NCBI GenBank assembly: GCA_017399915.1
Contig: JAFQAS010000065.1
Span: 186,001-250,000, forward strand
Direction: 5' to 3'
DNA length: 64,000 nucleotides
Origin: Muribaculaceae bacterium
GTDB lineage: Bacteria > Bacteroidota > Bacteroidia > Bacteroidales > Muribaculaceae
Shown piece by piece: positions 36,039 through 44,538 of the stretch. A model generated the notes under the pieces. It did not search any database, was not told the origin of the DNA, and worked only from the letters and a program-made list of their open reading frames with translations. Position numbers and translations under genes: made by a program. How positions within the stretch are numbered: the stretch's first letter is position 1; every line of letters begins with the position of its first letter.

Positions 36039-36155
36039 TGTGGTTCTGACCCCCTCCCGGCTTCGCCGTACTCCCCCTATTTTCTACGAAAACAGAGGGA
36101 GAGCTGGCTGCGACTCTTGAAATCAACTTCTGAGAGGGAGAGCTGGCTGACACAC
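36039..36155 (+). repeat. Interspersed hairpin repeat, copy A
   Basis: This copy matches copy B (39887-40012) along about 110 bp. It contains hairpin 1 (CGGC-TTC-GCCG at 36058-36068), hairpin 2 (TTTTC-TAC-GAAAA at 36080-36092), and two copies of GAGGGAGAGCTGGCTG at 36095-36110 and 36134-36149, a 39-bp period. It lies between convergent genes, just after a terminator. An open frame crossing it (36006-36314) is judged spurious. Confidence 0.8.
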
Positions 36156-36241
36156 AATTTTTATCGATTCCTAAAATTTGTCTTTATGTCTAAAAATAAC
36201 GCACCTATTTATGTCTTTGTAGTGGATTGTGTTACTTTTGA

Positions 36242-37891
36242 TTATTCTTCGATGATTATTTCTACGCGGCGGTTGAGGGCGCGCCCCTCTTCGGTATCGT
36301 TTGTTGCCACATAGTCGGCCAATGGAATCCCTTTAGTAGTGATGCGTGAGGCTGAGATTCCTTTTTGTTGCAATCTGTTGCCTACGGCTTGCGCACGATT
36401 GGTTGAGAGTCGTTGATTTGACTCAAGACCGCCAATATTATCGGTGTAACCGGTTACGCGCACCTGTGCCGAGGGCAGTTTCTTCAATGCCGATGCCACT
36501 TCGTCGATATATTCAAGAGCCTCACTGCTGAGGTCGTATTTGCCAAATTCAAACAAAATTTTATCGTCAAACACCAACTTAAACGCGCGACTTCCATCTG
36601 TAGTAGAAATCTGTTCGACCTCTACATATTTGCCGAATGATTCTTCGAGCTGATTTTGTTCGAGCGTAATCTCATAATATCTATTATTGCAAGGAGTATA
36701 TGAAGGATTTTTCACTATTCTATTTTGACGGTCAATACCTAAATTCAATGGTATCCACTCCCCATTTTTATCCTTGTAAAGAAATACTCCGTTGTATAAA
36801 ATTATATAACCATATTTAGGTGCAATGATTTCTCGTCCACGCAAATCGCACGCACCATAAAGCCCGTTTTTACATACTCGATAGTAATATCTTCCGTCGG
36901 AACAAGTCTTCACACACGATGAATAGCCACGGCTCACCGGTATCAAATTATTTCCATAGCAGTTATACACACCCGAACAGCCATCGCTCCACACCACGAA
37001 ATACCCATCATAATATGGCACATATTCCACCTTGGTATATTGGGCAGGAACTATCGTAGTGCCGTCGGTCGACTGCGCTCCTTTTTTATTAGAGCCACTG
37101 CTTGTGGAATACCATTTATAGCTATTGCGTTCTTTATTATATTCTCCAACAGAGTAATTCTTGGTTTGCGTTTCAGGTTTATAATCCTCCCAGCTATATA
37201 AATGTCCATTCTCATCAAAATTTATATTCCAATCGGTGGTTGCTGTTCTTGTCTTCCTTACTTTTCGTGTTTCTTTCTGGTATGGATTATGCACTCTTGC
37301 CCAATAATATACCCAATATTCTTCCGTTTCTTCCCATGAAAGAATGTATTCTGTTCTGAAACCTTCTTTTTGTGAATATTTTATTTCTTTATCTTTCACA
37401 TTATACCTCCCAATATCATAGGCATTTCCATAGACATCTCTAATGATAGTATCATTACACATAAAATATGTAATATTTTTCCCTCCAATAGATTCATATC
37501 TTACAGAGACATTATTATATTTACAATCCCAATCTATTATTGTGTTCCCTAATGTATCATAAACTGCGTTATATTTAGCGGAATCGTCTGTTAATTTGAA
37601 TACTCCATTTTGATAAACAATATTACTATATTTCATTGGAATAATAATATTCCTTTTTCGGTCTATCACACATCGCTTCCCGGTCTTTTTAACCTGGGCA
37701 ATATACCAATTTTCACCTTTGCCGGTATTCCAATAATAGCACTGCTTATCTTCACGTGGCCACTGATTTTTATAAATATATTTTTCTTTACCATAATCCG
37801 ACCCCATATATATTGATTTGGGAGAACTACAACTTACAAAAAAAGTTGAGATAATGGTTACGATTACTATTTGACTGATATTTATTCTCAT
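36242..37891 (-). CDS. OmpA/PAL-domain lipoprotein with WG-repeat-like N-terminal region
   Basis: The 549-residue protein has a lipoprotein signal (FFVSCSSPKS, Cys about 21). Residues about 50-430 are rich in Tyr, Trp and Gly, with short repeated units such as VIDRKRNIIIPMKYSNI, YDTLGNTIIDW and CDLRGREIIAPKYGYII, typical of WG/KWG-type beta repeats. The last 115 residues are an OmpA/PAL peptidoglycan-binding domain (FEFGKYDLSSEALEYID, VTGYTDNIGG, LSTNRAQAV, NRRVEIII). It should anchor in the outer membrane and bind peptidoglycan. It lies in an accessory-looking segment bordered by interspersed repeats, and no promoter was recognised. Confidence 0.8.
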   Translation of the reverse strand: MRINISQIVIVTIISTFFVSCSSPKSIYMGSDYGKEKYIYKNQWPREDKQCYYWNTGKGENWYIAQVKKTGKRCVIDRKRNIIIPMKYSNIVYQNGVFKLTDDSAKYNAVYDTLGNTIIDWDCKYNNVSVRYESIGGKNITYFMCNDTIIRDVYGNAYDIGRYNVKDKEIKYSQKEGFRTEYILSWEETEEYWVYYWARVHNPYQKETRKVRKTRTATTDWNINFDENGHLYSWEDYKPETQTKNYSVGEYNKERNSYKWYSTSSGSNKKGAQSTDGTTIVPAQYTKVEYVPYYDGYFVVWSDGCSGVYNCYGNNLIPVSRGYSSCVKTCSDGRYYYRVCKNGLYGACDLRGREIIAPKYGYIILYNGVFLYKDKNGEWIPLNLGIDRQNRIVKNPSYTPCNNRYYEITLEQNQLEESFGKYVEVEQISTTDGSRAFKLVFDDKILFEFGKYDLSSEALEYIDEVASALKKLPSAQVRVTGYTDNIGGLESNQRLSTNRAQAVGNRLQQKGISASRITTKGIPLADYVATNDTEEGRALNRRVEIIIEE

Positions 37892-38040
37892 ATCTATATT
37901 ATTTTTCTTGTTTTATATTTTTTTGCGTTTGCATCGCATAATTTCAATTCCTCCCTTTGGGCAGCTCCGCATGCCCCTTTCCCGAAATTGTCGTTATGCT
38001 CTGAATGTTTTAGCTTAAATTTGATGAATTAACCGGTAAA

Positions 38041-39435
38041 CTAAGGACGGAGGGCGAGGCGGAAGCCGCCGAGGTGGTCGCGGCCGCCCGGGCTATCGTT
38101 GCCGCGAAAAGCTACACGGCAAGACGTGCGGCCGATCCAGCTGCCCCCACGAAGCACGCGGCCAGAGCCAGTTGCCGGTCCGGTGGGATTCGTCTGCGAT
38201 GACGAACTATAATCGCCATACCAATCGCTACACCATTCCCACACATTACCGCTCATATCATATAGTCCTAATTCATTTGGGGTTTTGGTGCCTACAGGGT
38301 GAGGTTCTCTCGATGAATTATGCCAATACCACGCAACATCGCCAAATGTATTGCTTCCACTATATTTATAGCCTCGGCTCTTATTTCCTCCACGGGCTGC
38401 ATATTCCCATTCGGCCTCGGTGGGGAGGCGGAAGTTCTTGCCGGTTAATTTATTTAACTTCTTTATAAAGTCTTGGCAATCATCCCACGACACATTCTCT
38501 ACCGGATTCTTTGACCCTTTATAACCTGACGGATTGCTTCCCATCACTGCTTCCCATAATTCTTGAGTAACCTCGGTTTCGCCTATATAGTAATCGCTCA
38601 AGGTAACACTGTGTACAGGTTTTTCATCGCTAGAAGCTTCGCTGTCATTAGAACCCATTTGAAATGTGCCACCCTCTACATTAATCATTTTGAAAGAAAC
38701 TCCTTTGACATTTATTTCGATATTGTTTGTTCCTTTATATAGACTTTCTTTTTGATTCTCCACCACTCTGAAACCTACGATTTTATCACGAGAACGAGCA
38801 TCTCGTAGATTAACTCGCTCAATCTCGCCACATATTGCATCACACATCCAACTACCACCACGCAATTGGCCTTCACCTGCACACCATTCATACACATTGC
38901 CACTCATATCGTAAATTCCTAATTCATTAGAAGCTTTAGTGGCAACTGGGTGTGTTGATACGCTATTAATCCAAGCCACATCGTTGGCATTATCACTCCC
39001 ACTATATTTATAATTTCCGGAGCGTTTTCCACCCTTTGCGGCATATTCCCATTGTTGCCAAACTGGCAAAGTGTATTTTCTGCCGGTAAGACGGCTTAAT
39101 CGCTCACAAAACTCCTTCGCTTCTTTTTGTGACACATAATAGATGGGATGTTTATCACCCACACCCGCCAAAGGCAATTTAGGGTTAATCTTATCGCGCT
39201 GCATCGCTACGGTAGTCCCCATCACTACTTCCCACAATTCTTGAGTAACTTCAGTGGCTGATATATGATAATTTCCAACCTCATAGCCAACACCTTTATT
39301 TTCAAATTTACCTCCTTCCACAAATACCATATCAAACTCAACCCCATTAACCACCTCGGTATAGGATTGATTTGTGTTAGCTTTAAGTGCAAAGAAGAAT
39401 AGCAAAAATAATGTGACAATAGTAAATTTCCGCAT
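38041..39435 (-). CDS. Exported protein with two FGE-sulfatase (formylglycine-generating-like) domains, DGR-variable-region-like C-terminus
   Basis: The 464-residue protein has a signal peptide (1-20) and two tandem FGE-sulfatase/C-type-lectin-fold domains (about 25-225 and 245-464). Each has an EVTQELWE motif, LSRLTGRKYTLP or LNKLTGKNFRLP, EWEYAA, YDMSGNV-EWC, and a final LRGGSW-to-GFR segment. Domain 1 is shortened near its end. No evidence for real formylglycine-generating activity is seen; the copies probably serve as binding domains. The final 40 codons of domain 2 are about 71% GC with many NNC codons, unlike the rest of the gene, and match the frame of diversity-generating retroelement variable regions. 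Confidence 0.82.
   Translation of the reverse strand: MRKFTIVTLFLLFFFALKANTNQSYTEVVNGVEFDMVFVEGGKFENKGVGYEVGNYHISATEVTQELWEVVMGTTVAMQRDKINPKLPLAGVGDKHPIYYVSQKEAKEFCERLSRLTGRKYTLPVWQQWEYAAKGGKRSGNYKYSGSDNANDVAWINSVSTHPVATKASNELGIYDMSGNVYEWCAGEGQLRGGSWMCDAICGEIERVNLRDARSRDKIVGFRVVENQKESLYKGTNNIEINVKGVSFKMINVEGGTFQMGSNDSEASSDEKPVHSVTLSDYYIGETEVTQELWEAVMGSNPSGYKGSKNPVENVSWDDCQDFIKKLNKLTGKNFRLPTEAEWEYAARGGNKSRGYKYSGSNTFGDVAWYWHNSSREPHPVGTKTPNELGLYDMSGNVWEWCSDWYGDYSSSSQTNPTGPATGSGRVLRGGSWIGRTSCRVAFRGNDSPGGRDHLGGFRLALRP
38044..38163 (-). other. Candidate diversity-generating retroelement variable region
   Basis: Residues 425-464 read GRVLRGGSW, then five variable-type residues, CRVAFR, four, P, two, R, four, GFRLAL. 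This frame is that of known DGR variable regions in C-type-lectin-fold proteins. Of 16 non-frame codons, about 12 end in C (ATC, GGC, CGC, AAC, AGC, GAC, CAC, CTC), as expected from AAC template codons mutated at adenines. I counted 85 G or C in the 120 bases of 38041-38160 (71%). The equivalent end of domain 1 in the same protein has ordinary composition. No template repeat or reverse transcriptase was found in the window. Confidence 0.6.
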
Positions 39436-39469
39436 GATTGATTTAAGATTTAATATTAGTTTGTTTTCA

Positions 39470-39477
39470 CAAATTTA
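39470..39477 (-). promoter_or_regulatory. -7 box (TAAATTTG) for the FGE-sulfatase gene
   Basis: The complement of 39470-39477 reads TAAATTTG, matching TAnnTTTG, 35 bp upstream of the start codon of the double FGE-domain gene. Confidence 0.55.
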
Positions 39478-39682
39478 GCAATTTTTACTAAAACTACAAA
39501 AAAGCTCCCTTTCAACCCATCACATACTATCATAAAAAAACAGCGAAGGAAAAGCTGGCTGACGCATACCCTCGCCTCCCATTTCACCTTTTAACAGGAA
39601 ACAATAGCTAAAGAAAAACTCTCCCTCCTATTACACCATTTTATTGAAATCCACAGCGAAGAAAAGCAAGAGGCGAAGAAAA

Positions 39683-39748
39683 GCTCTCCCTCTGTTGCGT
39701 AGGGAACCGGAGCAATAGGGGGAGTGGCTCGAAGAGACGAGGGGGTCA
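39683..39748 (-). repeat. Interspersed hairpin repeat, inverted copy C (short)
   Basis: Read on the minus strand, it shows TGACCCCCTC, a CTC-TTC-GAG hairpin (39728-39736), ACTCCCCCTATTGC, then GCAACAGAGGGAGAG, in the same order as copies A and B. The loop of hairpin 2 is 13 nt instead of 3 nt, while the TTGC/GCAA stem (39695-39698, 39712-39715) is kept. Confidence 0.7.
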
Positions 39749-39886
39749 AAAAACTTACAACAACCTATAAATGTGAATCTTAGAAAACTCCTGCTCTCTG
39801 GAATACCCCCTCCCCCCTTCGGGGTAATGACACGGTCTTCAATGGGCTGCACTCGGCAATAATATTTTAGACAGAAAGATAGATTG

Positions 39887-40012
39887 TGTGGTTAGGACCC
39901 CCTCCCGGCTTCGCCGTACTCCCCCTATTGCTACGCAACAGAGGGAGAGCTAGCTACAGCTCTTGGAATAAACATCAGAGAGGGAGAGCTGGCTGCGACT
40001 CTTGGAATCAAC
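39887..40012 (+). repeat. Interspersed hairpin repeat, copy B
   Basis: Aligns with copy A from TGTGGTT through the second GAGGGAGAGCTGGCTG (39941-39956 and 39980-39995, again a 39-bp period). Hairpin 1 is CGGC-TTC-GCCG (39906-39916); hairpin 2 is TTGC-TAC-GCAA (39928-39938), where copy A has TTTC-TAC-GAAA. Confidence 0.8.
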
Positions 40013-40074
40013 TGAAATAGGGATAACTAATGCACCTTTCCTTTCTCCTTTCTCCTTTTTCCTCTTTCCTTTTC

Positions 40075-40989
40075 TTAAGATTTCTGAAATTGCGAGGGCG
40101 ACATGCCGGTGAGATGCTTGAAATATTTGCCAAACGATGATTGGTTGGTAAAATTCAATTCATATGCCACCTGTTGAATATTCTTTCCCGAATAACGAAG
40201 CAAATTTTTAGCCTCGAGGATTACACATTCATCTATCCATTCGGCAGCCGAGCGACCTGTCATTTCCTTTATTATAAGCGACAAATATTTGGGAGATATA
40301 AATAGCTTATCGGCATAAAATCCCACCGAGCGTTCTTGACGATAATTTTCATGCATTAATCGCATAAACTCTTGTACATAATTGGCACGGCGACTCAATG
40401 GGCGTTCTTCCACTCGCTCATGTGGCATATATTTCTCCCCAAATTGAAATATTTGATATATCACCGATGCGATAATGTTGCGTGAAATATTCTTTATATA
40501 AAGTTCGTCGGAATTTTTAATCGTATTATAATGAAGCAACTCCATATATTTTTGCAATAGTTGCGATTCTTCATCCGACAATAACAACACCGGTTGACGA
40601 GATGTTTTCAATGACGCCATTCGTCCTATATTGTTCATTACATTCATATCAATATTTATATCGCGCAAGAATTGTGGCGACATAAATAAGAAATATGCCT
40701 CAAAATCATTAAAATCGGTTTGTTTTGATGATATAATCTTATCAGGGCCAAGACATAGCAATGAATTTGAGCAAAGCTCTATTTGTTGAAGATTTATCTC
40801 AACCTCAAACTTACCCTTTAGGCATAACACGAATAAAATTCCATCAAAACGAACCGGTGAAGAAAAATAATCTAACGCACTTTCACCGGGGATAAAGTGC
40901 GAAAACATGTAGTCATCACCAAATTTACTATAATCAAACGAGAACCGTTTTATTCCGCTCAACTGAGCAATACGCAAAGATTGTTCCAT
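40075..40989 (-). CDS. AraC-family transcriptional regulator
   Basis: The 304-residue protein has an N-terminal sensing domain of cupin-like character (about 1-180) and a C-terminal AraC double helix-turn-helix (about 205-304): SVGFYADKLFISPKYLSLIIKE for the first HTH and QQVAYELNFTNQSSFGKYFK with LTGMSPSQFQ for the second. It should bind DNA and respond to a small ligand. It lies between repeat-filled intergenic DNA and the suf operon and has its own -7 box at 41010. The target is unknown; the neighbouring FGE-sulfatase gene is a candidate by position only. Confidence 0.88.
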   Translation of the reverse strand: MEQSLRIAQLSGIKRFSFDYSKFGDDYMFSHFIPGESALDYFSSPVRFDGILFVLCLKGKFEVEINLQQIELCSNSLLCLGPDKIISSKQTDFNDFEAYFLFMSPQFLRDINIDMNVMNNIGRMASLKTSRQPVLLLSDEESQLLQKYMELLHYNTIKNSDELYIKNISRNIIASVIYQIFQFGEKYMPHERVEERPLSRRANYVQEFMRLMHENYRQERSVGFYADKLFISPKYLSLIIKEMTGRSAAEWIDECVILEAKNLLRYSGKNIQQVAYELNFTNQSSFGKYFKHLTGMSPSQFQKS

Positions 40990-41009
40990 CAGTAGTTATA
41001 TTTTCTATG

Positions 41010-41017
41010 CAAATATA
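41010..41017 (-). promoter_or_regulatory. -7 box (TATATTTG) for the AraC-type regulator
   Basis: The complement of 41010-41017 reads TATATTTG, matching TAnnTTTG, about 20 bp upstream of the regulator start codon. Confidence 0.6.
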
Positions 41018-41132
41018 ACCATTTTCTACCAAAAAATATTCCCTTTAAATGCAAAATTCGACATTTATGCCAATTCAGTAGTACAATACACCACACTATT
41101 CTCCTTATAAGAAAAGATTTAAGAACTATTGG

Positions 41133-42353
41133 CTATCCGAGCATTGCCGACACTCTATTTAGCGCGGCAATAAAGGCGTCGACATCTTCACGAGTGTTGT
41201 AAGCGGCAAAAGAAGCTCTCACTGTGCCTTCAATCTTCAAAGCTTGCATTAACGGTTGGGCACAATGATGACCTGTGCGCACTTCAATGCCAAGTTTATC
41301 GAGCAACATACCCATATCATAATGATGTTCATTCCCTATAAGAAACGATATCACACCGCTTTTTTCGGGAGCTGTACCATATATCTTCATATTTGGGATT
41401 TTCTCCATCTCGGTTGTAGCATACTCAAGCAATTCTTTTTCGTGAGCTGCAATACGCTCCACTCCCCATCGTTGCATAAATTCAATGGATTTCTTAAAGG
41501 CAGCGATGCCCACAAAATCGGGAGTACCTGCTTCAAACTTGAATGGCAACTCGGCATAAGTGGTTTTCTTGAAACTAACAGTGCCTATCATCTCCCCTCC
41601 TCCTTGATAAGGAGGCATCATTTTGAGCAACGAGCGCTTGCCATAAAGCACACCCACTCCTGTGGGGCCATACATTTTATGTGCCGAGAATGCATAGAAA
41701 TCGGCATCAAGCTCTTGCACGTCGACTTTTATATGAGAGATAGCCTGTGCTCCATCGACCAATACCGGCACTTTATATTGATGAGCCTCGGCGATAATTT
41801 CTTTTAACGGATTAACCGTACCAAGCACATTTGACACATGACACACTGCCACTAACTTTGTGCGCTCATTAAATAATGAACGGAATGTGACCATGTCGAG
41901 AGTGCCATCTTTTTTCACCGGCACTACACGCAATATCACACGTTTGTGACGTCCCAAAAGTTGCCAAGGCACAATGTTGGCATGATGCTCCATCGCTGTG
42001 ACAATGATTTCCTCGCCATTCTCAATCATTTCTCCATATGAAGAAGCTACAAGATTGATAGCTTCAGTGGTGCCACGAGTGAAAATAATTTCTTCGGTCG
42101 ACTTTGCATTGATAAACTCACGCACACATTCGCGAGTTGCCTCTTGAAGGTCGGTTGCTTCTTGCGATAGAGTGTGCACTCCTCGATGCACATTTGCCTT
42201 GCATGTATTATACACTCTACATATTTCGTCAACTACACACTGAGGAGTGAACGATGTGGCAGCACTATCGAGATATACCATAGGCTTATCCCACACCTTG
42301 CGATTAAGGATAGGAAACTCAGCGCGTAATTGTGTCAAATCAAAATTCTCCAT
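41133..42353 (-). CDS. sufS: Cysteine desulfurase SufS
   Basis: The 406-residue group II cysteine desulfurase has PMVYLDSAATSFTP, TRGTTEAINLVA, EHHANIVPW, the PLP lysine 226 in SAHKMYGPTGVG, and the catalytic Cys364 in RTGHHCAQPLM. It takes sulfur from cysteine for Fe-S cluster assembly. It is the last gene of the minus-strand order cvpA, sufB, sufC, sufD, sufS, 5 bp after sufD. No SufE or SufU gene is in the operon, so the sulfur relay partner must be encoded elsewhere. Confidence 0.94.
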   Translation of the reverse strand: MENFDLTQLRAEFPILNRKVWDKPMVYLDSAATSFTPQCVVDEICRVYNTCKANVHRGVHTLSQEATDLQEATRECVREFINAKSTEEIIFTRGTTEAINLVASSYGEMIENGEEIIVTAMEHHANIVPWQLLGRHKRVILRVVPVKKDGTLDMVTFRSLFNERTKLVAVCHVSNVLGTVNPLKEIIAEAHQYKVPVLVDGAQAISHIKVDVQELDADFYAFSAHKMYGPTGVGVLYGKRSLLKMMPPYQGGGEMIGTVSFKKTTYAELPFKFEAGTPDFVGIAAFKKSIEFMQRWGVERIAAHEKELLEYATTEMEKIPNMKIYGTAPEKSGVISFLIGNEHHYDMGMLLDKLGIEVRTGHHCAQPLMQALKIEGTVRASFAAYNTREDVDAFIAALNRVSAMLG

Positions 42354-42358
42354 TTTTC

Positions 42359-43720
42359 TTAGTCTTTTTTAGGGTCACGGCAAGTCACTCCGCAGTCGGC
42401 ACAAGAGGCTTGCTGTCCATAAAAGCGTTTTTCTACCAAGTGGCGCAAACGATCGCGTAAACCTTCCATCTTCACCATATCAATCACGTCAACCATAAAG
42501 GCCTGCATCAACATAGTGCGAGCTTCTTGCTCGGGAATACCACGCGAACGCATATAGAATAATGCATCGGCATCGAGTTGTCCGGTTGTTGCGCCATGAC
42601 TACACTTCACATCATCGTTATAGATTTCGAGTTGAGGTTTGGTGTGCATGCGCGCACTTTTCGACGCCAACAAGTTGCGATTGCTTTGGTAAGCCTCGGT
42701 GAATTGCGCTCCGGGAGCCACATAAATAGCTCCTTCAAACGCTCCGGTCGACTCTTCATCAAGCACACACTTAAAGAGCTGATTACTATTGCAATGAGCC
42801 GACAGGTGACGCACATCAGAATTATTATCAATATGCTGATGCCCCGACCCAATTGCCATGCCACCAAGAGTAGATGTGCAATTATCGCCCACCAGCTCAA
42901 TATGATAATCATTGCGAGTCACTCCACCTGTAAGAGTTACCCCATTTACAATCAACTGCGAATCACGCTCCTGACGAGCATATAATTGCGAATAGCGTGA
43001 TGTCGTATCAGACGACTCTTCTATGTCATATATATCAAGTGACGCATTTTGCCCCACAAAGGCCTCAATCACTTGCGATGAGAGGTAGCGGTATTCACTA
43101 TTTTGAGTGTGATCGCAAATCAATAATTGCGCTTTCGCGCCCTCCTCAACCACTATCACCAATCGACGCACACCCATCAATGGTGCAGCCGAATTGAAGA
43201 TATTCACCAATTGAATTGGGCGTTCCATAACCACCCCTCGTGGCACATATATCATCACTCCATCTTGGGCGAGCATTGTGTTAAGAGCCACAGCCTCGTT
43301 ATCATTATCGGCCAATTGGTTATAATATCGGCTCACTAATTGCGGATTTTCGGTTGCCACCTTTGCCAACGAATCGATTATCACCCCTTGAGGCATCTTG
43401 TTGTGCAATGTTGATGACGGCACAAACGAATCGTTTACCACAAATGCCATGATAGTGCTCATATTAGGCACATCGCATTTAAACGACAGCGACACATCAA
43501 CGGGGATATTCACTCGATTGATATTCACGCCAAAGTCGGGGGCAAACATATCTTCAATCGAAGTCTTTTCATATCCCTCAGTGCCTTTTTGAGGCAATCT
43601 CTTTCCTTCAAGACGGTTGCGGGCGTCTTGGCGACAAAGGTTCATCACCTCGGCCGACTTTGCTTCAATCGTGGCACGATGCGAGTCAAATATTTCTATA
43701 TATTGAGATAATGCACTCAT
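42359..43720 (-). CDS. sufD: Fe-S cluster assembly scaffold subunit SufD
   Basis: The 453-residue protein has the SufB/SufD beta-helix core. Features include VNIPVDVSLSF, LAQDGVMIYVPRGVVMERPIQ, GGVTRNDYHIEL, FEGAIYVAPGAQFTEAYQSN and KCSHGATTGQLDADALFYMRSRGIPEQEA, which is conserved in SufD. It forms the SufBC2D complex with the neighbouring products. The C-terminal CADCGVTC has three cysteines not typical of enterobacterial SufD. It is 20 bp after sufC. Confidence 0.92.
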   Translation of the reverse strand: MSALSQYIEIFDSHRATIEAKSAEVMNLCRQDARNRLEGKRLPQKGTEGYEKTSIEDMFAPDFGVNINRVNIPVDVSLSFKCDVPNMSTIMAFVVNDSFVPSSTLHNKMPQGVIIDSLAKVATENPQLVSRYYNQLADNDNEAVALNTMLAQDGVMIYVPRGVVMERPIQLVNIFNSAAPLMGVRRLVIVVEEGAKAQLLICDHTQNSEYRYLSSQVIEAFVGQNASLDIYDIEESSDTTSRYSQLYARQERDSQLIVNGVTLTGGVTRNDYHIELVGDNCTSTLGGMAIGSGHQHIDNNSDVRHLSAHCNSNQLFKCVLDEESTGAFEGAIYVAPGAQFTEAYQSNRNLLASKSARMHTKPQLEIYNDDVKCSHGATTGQLDADALFYMRSRGIPEQEARTMLMQAFMVDVIDMVKMEGLRDRLRHLVEKRFYGQQASCADCGVTCRDPKKD

Positions 43721-43740
43721 AGATTTCTCACTATTGGCAA

Positions 43741-44514
43741 TTATTTATTATCAATTTCTTGTTTAATCCAGTCATAGCCACGTTCTTCGAGCGTGAGAGC
43801 CAATTCAGGGCCACCGGTGCGCACTATGCGACCTTTATACAACACATGCACAAAGTCGGGTTTGATATAATCGAGCAATCGTTGATAGTGAGTAATCACG
43901 ATTGTGGCATTGTCAGATGTTTTGAGTTTGTTTACCCCACCTGCCACAATGCGCAATGCATCGATATCGAGTCCGCTATCGGTTTCGTCGAGGATTGAAA
44001 GGCGAGGTTCGAGTACCGCCATTTGGAAAATTTCATTACGTTTCTTTTCTCCACCTGAGAATCCCTCATTAACCGAGCGCGAAGCCAACTTATTGTCGAG
44101 CTCCACCACCTCTCGTTTTTGACGCATCAGTTTCAAGAATTCGCTTGCCGAGAGTGGTTCTTGATTGAAATATTTGCGTTTTGCGTTCAATGCCGCACGC
44201 ATAAAGTTCACCATCGACACTCCCGGAATTTCTACCGGATATTGAAACGAAAGGAACAAACCTTCGTGAGAACGATTTTCGGGAGCAAGTTCAAGAAGAT
44301 TTACTCCATGGAAGTTTACTTCACCTTCAGTTACAATAAACGAGGGATCGCCGGCAAGCACCGATGAAAGGGTACTTTTACCTGCTCCATTAGGTCCCAT
44401 AATAGCATGCACTTCACCGGGACGCACTGTCAAGTTCACTCCTTTTAATATCTCTTTGCCTTCAATGCCGGCACGAAGATTTTTTACATCTAATAATATA
44501 TTGTCCATATTCAT
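43741..44514 (-). CDS. sufC: Fe-S cluster assembly ATPase SufC
   Basis: The 257-residue ABC-type ATPase has Walker A GPNGAGKSTLSSVLAG, Q-loop SFQYPVEIPGVS, the SufC signature FSGGEKKRNEIFQM, Walker B LSILDETDSGLD and the switch ITHYQR. The EKKRNEI signature and lack of a membrane partner separate SufC from transporter ATPases. ATP hydrolysis reshapes the SufBD scaffold during cluster assembly. MNMDN offers two start codons two residues apart; the first is used. Confidence 0.95.
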   Translation of the reverse strand: MNMDNILLDVKNLRAGIEGKEILKGVNLTVRPGEVHAIMGPNGAGKSTLSSVLAGDPSFIVTEGEVNFHGVNLLELAPENRSHEGLFLSFQYPVEIPGVSMVNFMRAALNAKRKYFNQEPLSASEFLKLMRQKREVVELDNKLASRSVNEGFSGGEKKRNEIFQMAVLEPRLSILDETDSGLDIDALRIVAGGVNKLKTSDNATIVITHYQRLLDYIKPDFVHVLYKGRIVRTGGPELALTLEERGYDWIKQEIDNK

Positions 44515-44538
44515 TGGTTGATGTTTCGTTATAATAGT

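Larger units (their letters stand above)
39478..40074. other. 600-bp intergenic region made of hairpin-repeat copies and fragments
   Basis: No convincing gene is present. Besides repeat copies B and C listed separately, it holds short echoes of the same family: AAAGCTGGCTGACGC at about 39551, AACTCTCCCTCC at about 39618, and a fragment at 39805-39826 with hairpin CCCC-TTC-GGGG. An open frame at 39631-39852 simply reads through these pieces. The stretch 40020-40074 is C/T-rich. Confidence 0.7.

Noticed and set aside
36006-36314. Open reading frame of 102 codons on the plus strand
   Set aside because: It reads through the hairpin repeat copy A and into the end of the convergent OmpA-domain gene; it has no start signal and no family resemblance.
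37892-38040. GGGCA-TGCCC hairpin with CCTCCC flanks at about 37950-37985 as a further copy of the repeat family
   Set aside because: The layout is reminiscent, but it lacks the TTC loop and the GAGGGAGAGC motif, so it could not be supported as a copy.
39631-39852. Open reading frame of 73 codons on the minus strand
   Set aside because: It crosses the inverted repeat copy C and fragment D; such peptides are typical by-products of this repeat.
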